Assembly (NCBI GenBank): GCA_024636635.1
Contig: JAGXGV010000038.1
Coordinates: 1-39,903, forward strand
Reading direction: 5' to 3'
Length of the DNA: 39,903 bases
Origin: Puniceibacterium sp.
GTDB taxonomy: Bacteria > Pseudomonadota > Alphaproteobacteria > Rhodobacterales > Rhodobacteraceae
Part shown: positions 24,203-32,964 of the stretch, one piece after another
Layout: every line of letters begins with the position of its first letter
How positions within the stretch are numbered: the stretch's first letter is position 1
Notes under the pieces: generated by a model
The model's database searches: none
Told to the model about the DNA's origin: nothing
What the model saw: only the letters and a program-made list of their open reading frames with translations
Position numbers and translations under genes: made by a program

Positions 24203-24868
24203 GTGAGCCAAGCCTATCACGAACTGGATTTTTCCACCCTTTCGCCGCGCGACGCCTACAAGGTGATGATCGGCACCATCCTGCCCCGCCCCATCGCCTG
24301 GGTCACCACGATCTCTTTGGACGGGGTGGTGAACGCGGCGCCCTATTCGTTCTTCAACTGCCTGTCGGCCGATCCGCCCATCCTCGCGCTCGGGGTCGAG
24401 AACAAGCCGGACCGGTCGTTCAAGGACACCGCCTGGAACATCCGCATGACGGAATGTTTCACCGTCAACATCGTCGACCGCGCGAATGTCGAAGCGATGG
24501 CAGCGACCGCTGCGGGATTCGCCCCGGAGGTGGATGAATTGCAGATGGCGGGACTGACCGCGGTGCCTGGGGTCAAAGTTGCCTGCCCCCGGATCGCCGA
24601 GGCACCGGTGGCGTTCGAATGTGAACGTTACCTTGGCATCGCGGTCAGTTCCGCGCGCGAAATCATCCTGGGCCGCATCGTCATGGCGCATGTCCGCGCG
24701 GATATTCTGGACCCCGCGACGCATTATTCCGATCACGCGCGGCTGGACGCCATCGGGCGCATGGGTGGCAACGGTTATGCCGGGACGCTGGATTATTTTG
24801 ACCTGCCCACCCCATCGGTCGAGGAGGTACTGCGCGACAGGCCGAACAAGGCGGTTGCCGGGGGCTGA
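24203..24868 (+). CDS. Flavin reductase family protein (FMN-binding split barrel)
   Basis: A protein of 221 residues of the DIM6/NTAB flavin reductase-like family. Marks are GTILPRPIAWVTTISLDGVVNAAPYSFFNCLSADPPILALG near residues 25-65, DTAWNIRMTECFTVNIV near 80, and HYSDHARLDAIGRMGGNGYAGT near 180. Such proteins bind FMN and reduce it with NAD(P)H or act as small oxidoreductases; the partner is unknown. The GTG at 24203 has GAAAGGAG at 8 bases and begins just before conserved sequence; the upstream ATG at 24101 would add an unrelated 34 residues. It lies 105 bp after purB and may be co-transcribed. Confidence 0.85.
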   Translation: MSQAYHELDFSTLSPRDAYKVMIGTILPRPIAWVTTISLDGVVNAAPYSFFNCLSADPPILALGVENKPDRSFKDTAWNIRMTECFTVNIVDRANVEAMAATAAGFAPEVDELQMAGLTAVPGVKVACPRIAEAPVAFECERYLGIAVSSAREIILGRIVMAHVRADILDPATHYSDHARLDAIGRMGGNGYAGTLDYFDLPTPSVEEVLRDRPNKAVAGG

Positions 24869-24889
24869 ACGCCACCGGCGGGGACCGGA

Positions 24890-27163
24890 TCAGGCCGCCA
24901 CGCAATCCGCAAAATAGTGGACCTGTCCATCGTGGCCCTTTTCCTGCACCAGCCCGTGAATGTCCGTCTCGAATCCCGGGCATTCATGGGCGAAGGCGCG
25001 GTTGAACTTGAGGTATTCGACGATCTTGCGGTTGAACACCTCGCCCGGGATCAGCAGCGGAATGCCCGGCGGATAGGGCGTGACAAGGCTGGTGGTGATG
25101 CGTCCCTCAAGGTCGTCGATCGGCACGCGCTGCGTGGTGCGTTGCGCGATATGGGCAAAGGCATCGGACGGCTTCATCGCCGGGGTGTGATCGCTCAGGT
25201 ACATATCCGTGGACAGGCGGGCCACATCGTATTTGGCATAAAGCGTGTGGACATGCTGGCACAGGTCGCGCAGGCCCATGCCTTCGTAGCGGGGATGTTT
25301 GGCGCAGAATTCCGGCATGGTGCGCCACATCGGCTGGTTCTTGTAGTAATCGTCCTTGAACTGCTGCAACGCGGTCAGAAGCGTGTTCCACCGCCCCTTG
25401 GTGATGCCGATGGTGAACATGATGAAAAAGCTGTAAAGCCCGGTCTTTTCCACAACCACCCCGTGTTCGGTCAGGAACTTCGTGACGATCGAGGCGGGAA
25501 TCCCGGCCTCTTCGAACCGGCCGTCAAGATTCAGGCCCGGCGTGATGATCGTGGATTTGATCGGGTCCAGCATGTTGAACCCGTGCGCCATGTCGCCAAA
25601 GCCGTGCCAGGTTTCCGCAGCACCCTGCTTGCCGGTCTTTCCAAGGATCCAGTCGTCGGTGGTGCCCATGCCCTCGTCGCCCAGCTCGTCCGGGCCCCAG
25701 ACCTGAAACCACCAGTCATTGCCGAATTCCTCGTCCACCTTGCGCATGGCGCGGCGGAAATCGAGCGCCTCGTTGATCGATTCTTCGACCAGCGCGGTGC
25801 CGCCCGGCGGTTCCATCATCGCCGCCGCCACATCGCAGCTGGCAATGATGCTGTATTGCGGGCTGGTCGAGGTGTGCATGAGGTAGGCTTCGTTGAACAG
25901 GTGGCGGTCCAGCTTGGTGTCCTGTGAATCCTGCACCAGAACATGGCTGGCCTGACTGATGCCCGCCAGCAGCTTGTGAATCGACTGGGTGGCATAGGTC
26001 ACCGAATGGCGGGGCCGTTCGCGTTTGCGCCCCATGGCGTGATAACCACCGTAGAAGGGATGAAAGGCGGCGTGGGGCAGCCATGCCTCGTCAAAATGCA
26101 GGTTGGCCACGTAGCCGTCCAGCAGATCCTTGATCGTCTCGGTGTTGTAGAGCACGCCGTCATAAGTGGATTGCGTCAGCGTCAGGATGCGCGGTTTGAC
26201 CGTGTCGGCGTCCACATGCGCCAGAAGCGGATTGGCGCGGATCTTGGCGCGGATCGACTCGATGGAAAATTCGCTTTTCGGGATCGGGCCGATGATGCCG
26301 TAATGGTTGCGCGTGGGTTTCAGGAAGACCGGGATCGCACCCGTCATGATGATGCTGTGCAGGATCGACTTGTGACAGTTACGGTCCACCACGACCACAT
26401 CGCCGGGGGCGACAGTGTGGTGCCAGACCATCTTGTTTGAGGTGCTGGTGCCGTTGGTCACAAAGAAACAGTGATCGGCGTTGAAGATGCGCGCGGCGTT
26501 GCGTTCAGAGGCACCGATTGCGCCGTTGTGATCCAGAAGCTGACCCAGCTCCTCGACCGAGTTGCAGACATCGGCGCGCAGCATGTTTTCACCGTAGAAC
26601 TGGTGATACATCTGCCCGATGGGCGATTTCAGAAAGGCGACGCCGCCGGAATGGCCCGGACAATGCCAGGAATAGGAACCGTCCTCGGCATAATCCAGCA
26701 GCGCCTTGAAGAACGGCGGCTGAATGCCTTTGAGATAGCTTTTCGCCTCGCGGATGATGTGGCGGGCGACAAATTCCGGCGTATCCTCGAACATGTGGAT
26801 GAAGCCGTGCAATTCGCGCAGGATGTCGTTGGGCAGGTGGCGGGATGTCTTTGTCTCACCATAGACGTAGATCGGCACATCCTCGTTCTTGCGCCGCACC
26901 TCCTGGATGAAGCTGCGCAGGTTGACCACCGCAGGGTCGAGATCGGGGCCGGGGCTGAATTCCTCGTCGTCGATGGAGAGGACAAAGGCGCTGGCGCGGC
27001 TTTGTTGCTGGGCGAATTGCGACAGATCGCCGTAGCTTGTCACGCCCAGCACTTCGAATCCCTCGCTCTCGATCGCTTCGGCCATGGCGCGGATGCCAAG
27101 ACCCGATGAGTTCTCGGAGCGGAAATCTTCGTCGATGATGACGATGGGAAAGCGGAATTTCAT
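24890..27163 (-). CDS. Orn/Lys/Arg decarboxylase, fold type I, with N-terminal receiver-like domain
   Basis: A PLP enzyme of 757 residues, the full length of biodegradative lysine, ornithine and arginine decarboxylases. Residues 1-140 form the wing/receiver-like domain (FPIVIIDEDF, IYVYGETK). The PLP domain has HCPGHSGG at 167-174, the aspartate in HFDEAW at 356-361 and the Schiff-base lysine K397 in QSIHKLLAG. The C-terminal domain includes TPYPPGIPLLIPGE near 700. It makes a polyamine (putrescine, cadaverine or agmatine) from the amino acid. Which amino acid cannot be decided by eye; no antiporter gene is adjacent, which argues against a classic acid-resistance system. ATG 27163 has AGGAGA at 7 bases. 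Confidence 0.92.
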   Translation of the reverse strand: MKFRFPIVIIDEDFRSENSSGLGIRAMAEAIESEGFEVLGVTSYGDLSQFAQQQSRASAFVLSIDDEEFSPGPDLDPAVVNLRSFIQEVRRKNEDVPIYVYGETKTSRHLPNDILRELHGFIHMFEDTPEFVARHIIREAKSYLKGIQPPFFKALLDYAEDGSYSWHCPGHSGGVAFLKSPIGQMYHQFYGENMLRADVCNSVEELGQLLDHNGAIGASERNAARIFNADHCFFVTNGTSTSNKMVWHHTVAPGDVVVVDRNCHKSILHSIIMTGAIPVFLKPTRNHYGIIGPIPKSEFSIESIRAKIRANPLLAHVDADTVKPRILTLTQSTYDGVLYNTETIKDLLDGYVANLHFDEAWLPHAAFHPFYGGYHAMGRKRERPRHSVTYATQSIHKLLAGISQASHVLVQDSQDTKLDRHLFNEAYLMHTSTSPQYSIIASCDVAAAMMEPPGGTALVEESINEALDFRRAMRKVDEEFGNDWWFQVWGPDELGDEGMGTTDDWILGKTGKQGAAETWHGFGDMAHGFNMLDPIKSTIITPGLNLDGRFEEAGIPASIVTKFLTEHGVVVEKTGLYSFFIMFTIGITKGRWNTLLTALQQFKDDYYKNQPMWRTMPEFCAKHPRYEGMGLRDLCQHVHTLYAKYDVARLSTDMYLSDHTPAMKPSDAFAHIAQRTTQRVPIDDLEGRITTSLVTPYPPGIPLLIPGEVFNRKIVEYLKFNRAFAHECPGFETDIHGLVQEKGHDGQVHYFADCVAA

Positions 27164-27582
27164 GAATGTCTCCTGACCGGTGAACAGCGGGGGCCCGCGC
27201 GCCCTTGGGCGATTCCTGTTCCGGGTCGTGCTGGTTGCGATCCGTTCCCGTTTCTTTCGTGTCGGGGGGGTGTCGTCAAGGGTCGGGTTGCCGCTGCGCG
27301 GCGCTGCGGAGGGTGGACCTCATGGGTCGCTGTGGCGAAACTGCCCGGGGCGGGACGTGGAAGATAGGAACGACAATGCCTGCATGCAACCTTGGCGGGG
27401 GCAGGACGCTCTGGCAAGGTGCCGCCAATCGCACCGCCACAACAGGTGACCTTGCGTCATTGGCGGAAAATTGCCGTAGCGAAACTGGCCCCTTTGCTTT
27501 TGTTTCAGGATCATCAACAAATTGACAAGCTTTGATGGCAGTGTCGGGGCTTCAGAAAAACAAAAAAACGTCGAGGGACCTA
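27164..27582. other. Divergent intergenic region
   Basis: These 419 bp separate the decarboxylase and CHAP genes and should hold both promoters. I see TTGACA at 27522-27527 facing the CHAP gene, but no good -10 at 17 bp. CCGCCAAT (from 27422) and ATTGGCGG form an 8-bp inverted repeat about 30 bp apart. No open frame here looks real. Confidence 0.45.
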
Positions 27583-28140
27583 ATGAGCGTTCAACACGCC
27601 AATCCGACAGCGCGCAGGCTGGCAAGTCTCTGTGTGCTGCTTTTGCTTTGTGCCGCCTGTTCAAGGTCGGCACCGACCGTTTCAACCCAATCGTCCCGCG
27701 TCGGTCTTGACCCCGAGCGTGTGGCGCTTGCCCTGTCAGAGGCAAGAACCCTGCGGGCCAAGGGCCAGCGTGTCTGGTGTGTGCCCTTCGCGCGCAATGC
27801 CAGCGGCGTGCAGATCCGCGGCAATGCGGAAACATGGTGGGGCAAGGCACGCGGCCTTTATGACCGCGGCGATGCGCCTGCCGTCGGGGCCGTGATGGCC
27901 TTTGCGCCGACAGGTGGCATGCCGATGGGTCATGTGGCCGTTGTGTCCGAGATCGTGTCGGACCGAGAGGTGCTGATCGACCATGCCAACTGGAACCGCA
28001 ACGAGGTTTCGCTCAAGATGCCGGTGATCGACGTGTCCACGCGCAACGACTGGTCCGAGGTACGGGTGAAAAGCCAGCCCACGGCCTTTGGCGGGATCTA
28101 TCCGATCAACGGTTTCATCTATCCCGACACACGCAGCTGA
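27583..28140 (+). CDS. CHAP-domain lipoprotein (amidase/peptidase-like)
   Basis: A protein of 185 residues. A lipoprotein-type signal peptide (SLCVLLLLCAAC, lipidated C26) is followed by a CHAP domain: catalytic C66 in RVWCVPFARNASG, WWGKARG near 86 and catalytic H117 in MGHVAVVSEI, then IDHANWNRN near 145. CHAP enzymes cut peptidoglycan cross-bridges or glutathionylspermidine-type amides; short alphaproteobacterial lipoproteins of this kind are common and uncharacterised. ATG 27583 has GAGGGA six bases before it; an ATG at 27532 would place a basic stretch before the signal peptide. It is convergent with the C45 hydrolase gene. Confidence 0.85.
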   Translation: MSVQHANPTARRLASLCVLLLLCAACSRSAPTVSTQSSRVGLDPERVALALSEARTLRAKGQRVWCVPFARNASGVQIRGNAETWWGKARGLYDRGDAPAVGAVMAFAPTGGMPMGHVAVVSEIVSDREVLIDHANWNRNEVSLKMPVIDVSTRNDWSEVRVKSQPTAFGGIYPINGFIYPDTRS

Positions 28141-28148
28141 CAGGCTGG

Positions 28149-28179
28149 CACTGACGGCGGGCGCGAACGCCCGCCAGTG
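28149..28179. terminator. Hairpin between convergent genes
   Basis: GGCGGGCG and CGCCCGCC form a perfect 8-bp stem around CGAA, which reads as a stable TTCG tetraloop on the minus strand; CACT and AGTG extend it. It lies between the CHAP and C45 gene ends and could terminate both, though it lacks a T-run. Confidence 0.65.
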
Positions 28180-28184
28180 ACCGT

Positions 28185-29303
28185 TCAGTGCGGCAGGTAG
28201 CAGTGGATGTCGCGTCCGCGGCCTTCTGCATAATCGCGGGCCACCGCCTGCCAGTCGATCTGCGCCGCGCGACCCCAGTCCGGGGTACGCCCCGTGCCGA
28301 CCGGAGTCTCCGGCCCGCCTTCCATGACCTTTGCCGTTGCGTAATCGACCGTACGCCGCCCCTCGGAGAAGGCGTCAAGCGTCTGATCCCAGCGCGCGTC
28401 CTGCCAGTGCAGGCACATCGCGCGTTGCTGCGGATCGTATTCCGCTGTGAAAAGGGTGCCAAAGCCTTCGGCATATCGGTCCTGATGCAGTGGCGCGCGC
28501 AGGAACTGCCCGGAAAGCGTGACAGGGGCGGCGTCGAGGCTGCGCAGATGGCGGTGACGTTCGTAGGTCCGGGTGAACGGCGCGCGGTCCGGCATGCTGC
28601 CATCGCTCTGATGGTTGGTGGCGATGGCGCTTGGCATCCGGCGCATACCGCCACCGGGGGACAGTTCGACGCTGGCGGTCGCGCCGGACGCATCGGCCAG
28701 AACGATGTTGTAGGCCATGTGCGACGGCACCCGGTTCAGCACGGCCAGAGCCTGATCGACCGTCTCGCAGGTTTCCAGCACATAGCGCAGGATCGTGGTG
28801 ATCCCGAATCCGGTGCCGGTCCCGGACCGCCCGCCATAGGCCAGCGCCACGCTGAGGCCGGCGTCGTTGATCCCGTCCGACAGGCCCCAGAGGAATTCGA
28901 CCATGCCCATCACCGCGCGCCCCGTCCATTCGGTGCGCAGCAAGAGGCCCTCGTTCAGGTCGGGCGACAGGTCGTAGTTGCGCACGAGGCGCACCGCCTT
29001 GCCGCGTGCCATTGCCGCCAGCGAACAGCCGCCCAGATAGCGCGGCGGGCACCATGTCGACAGGAACCGCGCCGCCCGGTCATCCCCGCCTGCAAGCGAC
29101 ACGAGACGGTCATAGACCGGGGCGAGTTCGGGCATGTGCCGTACCAGTGCGGCGCGGCAGTCAGGGGCCGAGGGGCCGGAATCACCGCCACGGGACAGGA
29201 ACCACGCCTTGTAGGCGGGCCAGGAGCGGTTCCAGCGCGCCTGCCATTTGGGGCCGGGTGTGGCCTCGGTCACGGCATCGAAGGTCAGGGACATGTTGGT
29301 CAT
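28185..29303 (-). CDS. C45-type Ntn hydrolase (acyl-CoA:6-APA acyltransferase-like)
   Basis: A protein of 372 residues. The middle part, GGCSLAAMARGKAVRLVRNYDLSP from residue 91, resembles the maturation site of C45/choloylglycine-type Ntn hydrolases, where C93 would become the N-terminal nucleophile after self-cleavage. VEFLWGLSDGINDAGLSVAL near 135 and RVPSHMAYNIVLADASG near 190 also fit. Family members hydrolyse or transfer amide bonds; the substrate is unknown. The start ATG 29303 overlaps the stop of the esterase gene (ATGA) and has AGGAGA at 6 bases, so it is coupled to it. It is the last gene of a three-gene operon. Confidence 0.75.
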   Translation of the reverse strand: MTNMSLTFDAVTEATPGPKWQARWNRSWPAYKAWFLSRGGDSGPSAPDCRAALVRHMPELAPVYDRLVSLAGGDDRAARFLSTWCPPRYLGGCSLAAMARGKAVRLVRNYDLSPDLNEGLLLRTEWTGRAVMGMVEFLWGLSDGINDAGLSVALAYGGRSGTGTGFGITTILRYVLETCETVDQALAVLNRVPSHMAYNIVLADASGATASVELSPGGGMRRMPSAIATNHQSDGSMPDRAPFTRTYERHRHLRSLDAAPVTLSGQFLRAPLHQDRYAEGFGTLFTAEYDPQQRAMCLHWQDARWDQTLDAFSEGRRTVDYATAKVMEGGPETPVGTGRTPDWGRAAQIDWQAVARDYAEGRGRDIHCYLPH

Positions 29304-30391
29304 GCGGATTCTCCTGCGGGGGTCTGGAAAAAGAAGGCCACCATTTCGGCGCTGGCATCCGGCCCCTTGGCGTCGGTATAGGATCCGGCCGGTTGTCCAC
29401 CGGACCAGGCATGGCCCAGCCCGTCGACCTGCCAGTAGTCTAGCGTCGGCACTCCGTCCGTGTCCGTCACGGTCTGACGTTCAAAGCTGCGGCCGCCGGC
29501 GCTGCCCCGCGCTTCGTCATGCAGGGTCTGGGAGGCGTGGCGATTCAGCGCGTGCTGGTAGATCCGTTTGCCGTTGAGCGGATGCACGGTCGCATCTGCC
29601 GTGCCGTGAAAGACGATGGTGCGCACGGTCTGCGTACCAACGACCGGCGCGGCACTGTCGGGACCGTTGCCCGCCATGGCGGCAAAGGCCGAGGCGACAT
29701 CGCGGGCGGCGCCATGCGGCAGGCCCGAATGGGCCCCCACCGCGGCAAAGACATCGGGATAGGTTTCGCCAAGGATGACGGCCATGGCGGCGCCGGCGGA
29801 AAGGCCCGCGACAAAGGTGTCCGCGCCGTCGATGTTATGGTCCTGTGCAATCTGCCGGGTCATGCCGGCCAGGATCGCCGGTTCACCCCGGTCGCGGCGC
29901 TGATCGCCGATGCTGAACCAGTTCCAGCAGGACTGCGCGTTGTCCCCGCGCGATTGTTCGGGGTAGAGCACGATGAAACCATGCCGGTCGGCCAAGGCAT
30001 TCATGCCTGTTCCGGCGGCAAAATCGGCCGGATTCTGGGTGCAGCCGTGCAGCATGACCACAAGGCCGCGCGCGCCCTGCCCTGCCTGCTGCGGTACGTG
30101 CAGGCGATAGGCGCGCTGTCCGGCGGCACAGGAATAGGTGCCCTGCGACATGCCGGAACTGTCCGTCTGTGTGCCTGCGCCGCCCGGCTTGAGGCCGGAC
30201 ATGAGGCCCTGAAGCGACGCGCCGAAGCCGCCCGGCATGGTCGCGCCCGGCATGGTCGCGCCCGTCGGGGTTCCGCCGGACAGCCCATGCTGGGCCAAAG
30301 TCCGCTGCACCAGATCCTGCGCGGCGGAAAGCTGTGTACCCGGCGCTTTGCCCGGGGCCGAACGCATCGCGTCACCAAGTTGTCTGATCAT
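29300..30391 (-). CDS. PHB depolymerase family esterase
   Basis: A protein of 363 residues of the Esterase_PHB family (PF10503). The alpha/beta-hydrolase core begins near residue 95: oxyanion motif VVMLHGCTQNP near 111, nucleophile S198 in GLSAGAAM, an aspartate near FHGTADATVHP and histidine in GLGHAWSGG near 330. No signal peptide is visible, so it acts in the cytoplasm. A Gly/Pro/Met-rich linker with a short duplication (GATMPGATMPG, residues 44-54) precedes the core. It may cleave short hydroxybutyrate oligomers or other esters; true depolymerase activity is unproven for this group. It lies 32 bp after an RHH regulator gene and overlaps the C45 gene. Confidence 0.88.
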   Translation of the reverse strand: MIRQLGDAMRSAPGKAPGTQLSAAQDLVQRTLAQHGLSGGTPTGATMPGATMPGGFGASLQGLMSGLKPGGAGTQTDSSGMSQGTYSCAAGQRAYRLHVPQQAGQGARGLVVMLHGCTQNPADFAAGTGMNALADRHGFIVLYPEQSRGDNAQSCWNWFSIGDQRRDRGEPAILAGMTRQIAQDHNIDGADTFVAGLSAGAAMAVILGETYPDVFAAVGAHSGLPHGAARDVASAFAAMAGNGPDSAAPVVGTQTVRTIVFHGTADATVHPLNGKRIYQHALNRHASQTLHDEARGSAGGRSFERQTVTDTDGVPTLDYWQVDGLGHAWSGGQPAGSYTDAKGPDASAEMVAFFFQTPAGESA

Positions 30392-30423
30392 CTTATCGTT
30401 CCTTTTTGAAGGGGGGGCATGTA

Positions 30424-30840
30424 TTACAGGATGCGGTCGGCAAGGGCGGTCTTGACCTCGGCGCTGGCTTGCAGCGCACCAAGCACGGTCAGCGAGCCGA
30501 TGGTGGCACGTGCCAGTTCGGGCGTCACATCAGCGGCGATCCGGGCAAGGCCCACAACCTTGACATGCAGGATCTCTCCGGCGGCTTTCACCTGTTCCAG
30601 ATCGGCGCGCGTATAGTCGCGCAGGCCCAGTTCCATCGTGTGACGTTCGATCGAGCGGGACAGGGTTTCAGTATGGGTGTCGAGGTGATTGCGGATCGCG
30701 GTGCGGATGAAATCGCTGCGATTGGAATAGAATCCCTCCTGCACCAGCAGATCGACGCGGCCCAGGTCGACAAATCCGAGGTTGATCGTGATCTTTTCAC
30801 TTTCCGGCGTCTTGTCACGAATCTGTCTGACATTGCTCAT
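30424..30840 (-). CDS. Ribbon-helix-helix (CopG-type) transcriptional regulator
   Basis: A protein of 138 residues. The N-terminal RHH fold is visible: beta-strand EKITINLGFVDLGRVD from residue 15, then helices LLVQEGFYSNRSDFIRTAIRNHLDTH to about 55. The remainder (residues 60-138) is an Ala-rich helical region without a known domain. RHH proteins bind DNA as dimers of dimers, often at repeats in their own promoter. ATCC repeats (ATCCATATACCATCC on the minus strand, 30861-30875) lie 20 bp before its start and are a weak operator candidate. ATG 30840 has GGAGAAA upstream. It heads the operon with the PHB-depolymerase-like esterase and the C45 hydrolase. Confidence 0.8.
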   Translation of the reverse strand: MSNVRQIRDKTPESEKITINLGFVDLGRVDLLVQEGFYSNRSDFIRTAIRNHLDTHTETLSRSIERHTMELGLRDYTRADLEQVKAAGEILHVKVVGLARIAADVTPELARATIGSLTVLGALQASAEVKTALADRIL

Positions 30841-31008
30841 CTGCGTTTCTCCATCTGTGTGGATGGTATATGGATGTTATTCCAACGCCTGCAAGATCCA
30901 TTTCCCTTGGTATTCGCTGCTTGACGCAACGACATCCGGCCTGCGGGGCCCGTCTCGGACGGCATGTCCCCGCCGACGGGCCGGTTGTAACAAACAGGAG
31001 GTGGACCG

Positions 31009-31089
31009 TTGCGCTCCAGCAGCTTATGCACGGGAAAAACCGCCCGGACCCGAATCTGTGGCAAGGCCCTGAGCAGGAGCAACAGTTGA
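31009..31089 (+). CDS. Possible 26-residue leader peptide coupled to minC
   Basis: A perfect AGGAGG (30996-31001) lies 7 bases before TTG 31009, which is out of frame with minC. The frame codes 26 residues, basic and Ser/Arg-rich, and ends with TGA at 31087-31089. That stop overlaps the TTG start of minC by two bases. The combination of a strong ribosome site and an overlapping stop suggests translation coupling rather than a functional peptide. It could be chance; both start codons are TTG. Confidence 0.4.
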   Translation: MRSSSLCTGKTARTRICGKALSRSNS

Positions 31090-31850
31090 ACGTGCCACAG
31101 GATGACACTCTAAAGGGGCGCGCAGAACCGCGCACCGAAGTCCGGCCCATCCAGATCCGCGGGCGGTTCCTGACCGCTGTCGCGCTGAAGATCGAAGGCG
31201 GGATGCCGGACGAGACTTTTTATGCGGCGCTCGACGACCTTCTGCGCCAGCGTCCGCATTTCCTGATCGACGCGCCCCTGATCCTGGATCTGGAACTGGC
31301 CGAGGGGCTGACCGACGCGGCCGATATGAAGCGGCTGGCCGACACCCTGAAGGACCGCAAGTTCCTGGCCTTTGGTGTGCAGAACGCCAACCCCGAACAG
31401 CTTGCCGCCGCCGCCGGGGCCGGTCTGATCGCCGTGCCCCCGGGGCGCGATGCCCCGATGCGGGACGAACGGCCTGAACGGCGCCGCGCGGCCGGGCGTG
31501 CTGTCTCTGCTGCCACTCCTGCTGCCACCCGGCTGATCACCACACCGGTGCGGTCGGGCCAGACGGTTGTGGCCGATGACGGCGATCTGGTCGTCATCGG
31601 CTCTGTCGCCTCGGGTGCGGAACTGATCGCGCGGGGCAATGTGCATGTCTACGGCGCCCTGCGCGGGCGCGCGATGGCCGGCGCCCATGGCGACCAGACC
31701 GCGCGGATCTTCTGCCAGAGCCTTGATGCCGAACTTCTGGCCGTTGCCGGCCTCTACCGGACCAGTGAGAACCTGGAGCACGAGGTCCGAAAACGCAGCG
31801 TACAGGTCTTTCTCCAGGATGACCGGCTTTGTGTGGAGACACTCGGATGA
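31086..31850 (+). CDS. minC: Septum-site inhibitor MinC
   Basis: A protein of 254 residues that blocks FtsZ ring assembly away from midcell. The N-terminal domain has IQIRGRFLTAVALKIEG near residue 20 and LDLELAEG near 75. An Ala/Pro/Arg linker follows, and the C-terminal beta-helix domain begins at TPVRSGQTVVADDGDLVVIGSVASGAELIARGNVHVYGALRGRAMAG (about 155-200), ending ELLAVAGLYR. I chose TTG 31086: AGGAG lies 6 bases before it and the protein starts close to the conserved domain. An in-frame ATG at 31026 has no ribosome site. It is first of minCDE and overlaps minD by 4 bp. Confidence 0.93.
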   Translation: MNVPQDDTLKGRAEPRTEVRPIQIRGRFLTAVALKIEGGMPDETFYAALDDLLRQRPHFLIDAPLILDLELAEGLTDAADMKRLADTLKDRKFLAFGVQNANPEQLAAAAGAGLIAVPPGRDAPMRDERPERRRAAGRAVSAATPAATRLITTPVRSGQTVVADDGDLVVIGSVASGAELIARGNVHVYGALRGRAMAGAHGDQTARIFCQSLDAELLAVAGLYRTSENLEHEVRKRSVQVFLQDDRLCVETLG

Positions 31851-32698
31851 CACCCAAACTGAAACAGGAACACCCGGAGACGAGCAAGATCATCGTCGTG
31901 ACGTCCGGAAAGGGCGGCGTGGGCAAGACCACATCGGCCGCCGCGATCAGTGCCGGGCTGGCACAGCGCGGCCACAAGACGGTGGTGATCGACTTTGACG
32001 TCGGTCTGCGCAACCTCGACATGATCATGGGCTGCGAACGCCGGGTGGTGTTCGATTTCATCAATGTCATCCAGGGCGATGCCCGGCTGAAACAGGCGCT
32101 GATCAAGGACAAGCGGCTTGAAAATCTGTCGATCCTGCCGACATCCCAGACCCGCGACAAGGATGCCCTGACCAAGGACGGCGTCGAAAAGGTGCTGAAC
32201 GAACTGCGCGAGGAGTTCGACTACATCATCTGCGACAGCCCCGCCGGGATCGAGCGCGGCGCCCAGCTTGCGATGCATTTTGCGGACGAGGCGGTGGTGG
32301 TGACCAACCCCGAGGTCAGTTCCGTGCGCGACAGCGACCGCGTCCTGGGCCTGCTGAATTCCAGGACCGCCCGCGCCGAACGCGACGGGGCAGAGCCGGT
32401 CAAGGCGCAGGTGCTCTTGACGCGCTATGACGCGCAGCGCATCGCCAAGGGCGAGATGATGACGGTGGAAGACGTACTTGAAATTCTGGCCGTGCCCCTG
32501 CTGGGCATCGTGCCCGAAAGCACGGCCGTGCTGCGCGCCTCGAACGAGGGGATTCCGGTCACCATGGACGAACCTTCGGCGGCATCGGCGGCCTATATGG
32601 ATGCGGTGGGGCGGCTTATCGGCGAGCAGATCGAGATGCGGATGGATTTTGATCGCAGGCAGGGCCTGTTCGGGCGCCTGTTCGGACGGACGGCCTGA
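31847..32698 (+). CDS. minD: Septum-site ATPase MinD
   Basis: A protein of 283 residues, a deviant Walker ATPase. [10 protein letters not shown] holds the signature lysine K22 and P-loop K27; [14 protein letters not shown] (switch I) and [10 protein letters not shown] (Walker B) follow. The C-terminal [10 protein letters not shown] is the amphipathic membrane-targeting helix. MinD-ATP binds the membrane, recruits MinC and oscillates under MinE control. The ATG at 31847 overlaps the minC stop, and minE begins 2 bp after its end. Confidence 0.97.
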   Translation: MTPKLKQEHPETSKIIVVTSGKGGVGKTTSAAAISAGLAQRGHKTVVIDFDVGLRNLDMIMGCERRVVFDFINVIQGDARLKQALIKDKRLENLSILPTSQTRDKDALTKDGVEKVLNELREEFDYIICDSPAGIERGAQLAMHFADEAVVVTNPEVSSVRDSDRVLGLLNSRTARAERDGAEPVKAQVLLTRYDAQRIAKGEMMTVEDVLEILAVPLLGIVPESTAVLRASNEGIPVTMDEPSAASAAYMDAVGRLIGEQIEMRMDFDRRQGLFGRLFGRTA

Positions 32699-32700
32699 CC

Positions 32701-32964
32701 ATGTTCGGATTCAAGCTTCGCCCCCGCAAGACCCGTTCGGCCCAGACCGCCAAGGACCGTTTGCAGATTCTTCTGGCGCATGAACGCAGCGCGGGCTCCG
32801 GCCCCGACTGCCTGCCCGAATTGCAACGCGATATCCTCGAGGTGATCCGCCGCCACATGAAGATCGACAAGGACGCGGTCGAGATCAAGATGGACCGCGG
32901 CGACGAATGGTCCAGCCTCGAGATCAACATCGAATTCCCGAGCCGCGCGGGCCTGTCGTCCTGA
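32701..32964 (+). CDS. minE: Cell division topological specificity factor MinE
   Basis: A protein of 87 residues, the usual MinE length. The N-terminal amphipathic membrane sequence FGFKLRP is followed by the MinD-contact helix [14 protein letters not shown] (residues 17-30), then the dimerising region [24 protein letters not shown]. It triggers MinD ATP hydrolysis and confines MinC action to the poles. It ends the min operon. Confidence 0.96.
   Translation: MFGFKLRPRKTRSAQTAKDRLQILLAHERSAGSGPDCLPELQRDILEVIRRHMKIDKDAVEIKMDRGDEWSSLEINIEFPSRAGLSS

Noticed and set aside
30870-31085. Longer minC starting at ATG 31026 or further upstream
   Set aside because: No ribosome site precedes these starts and the added sequence is not MinC-like; TTG 31086 is better supported.
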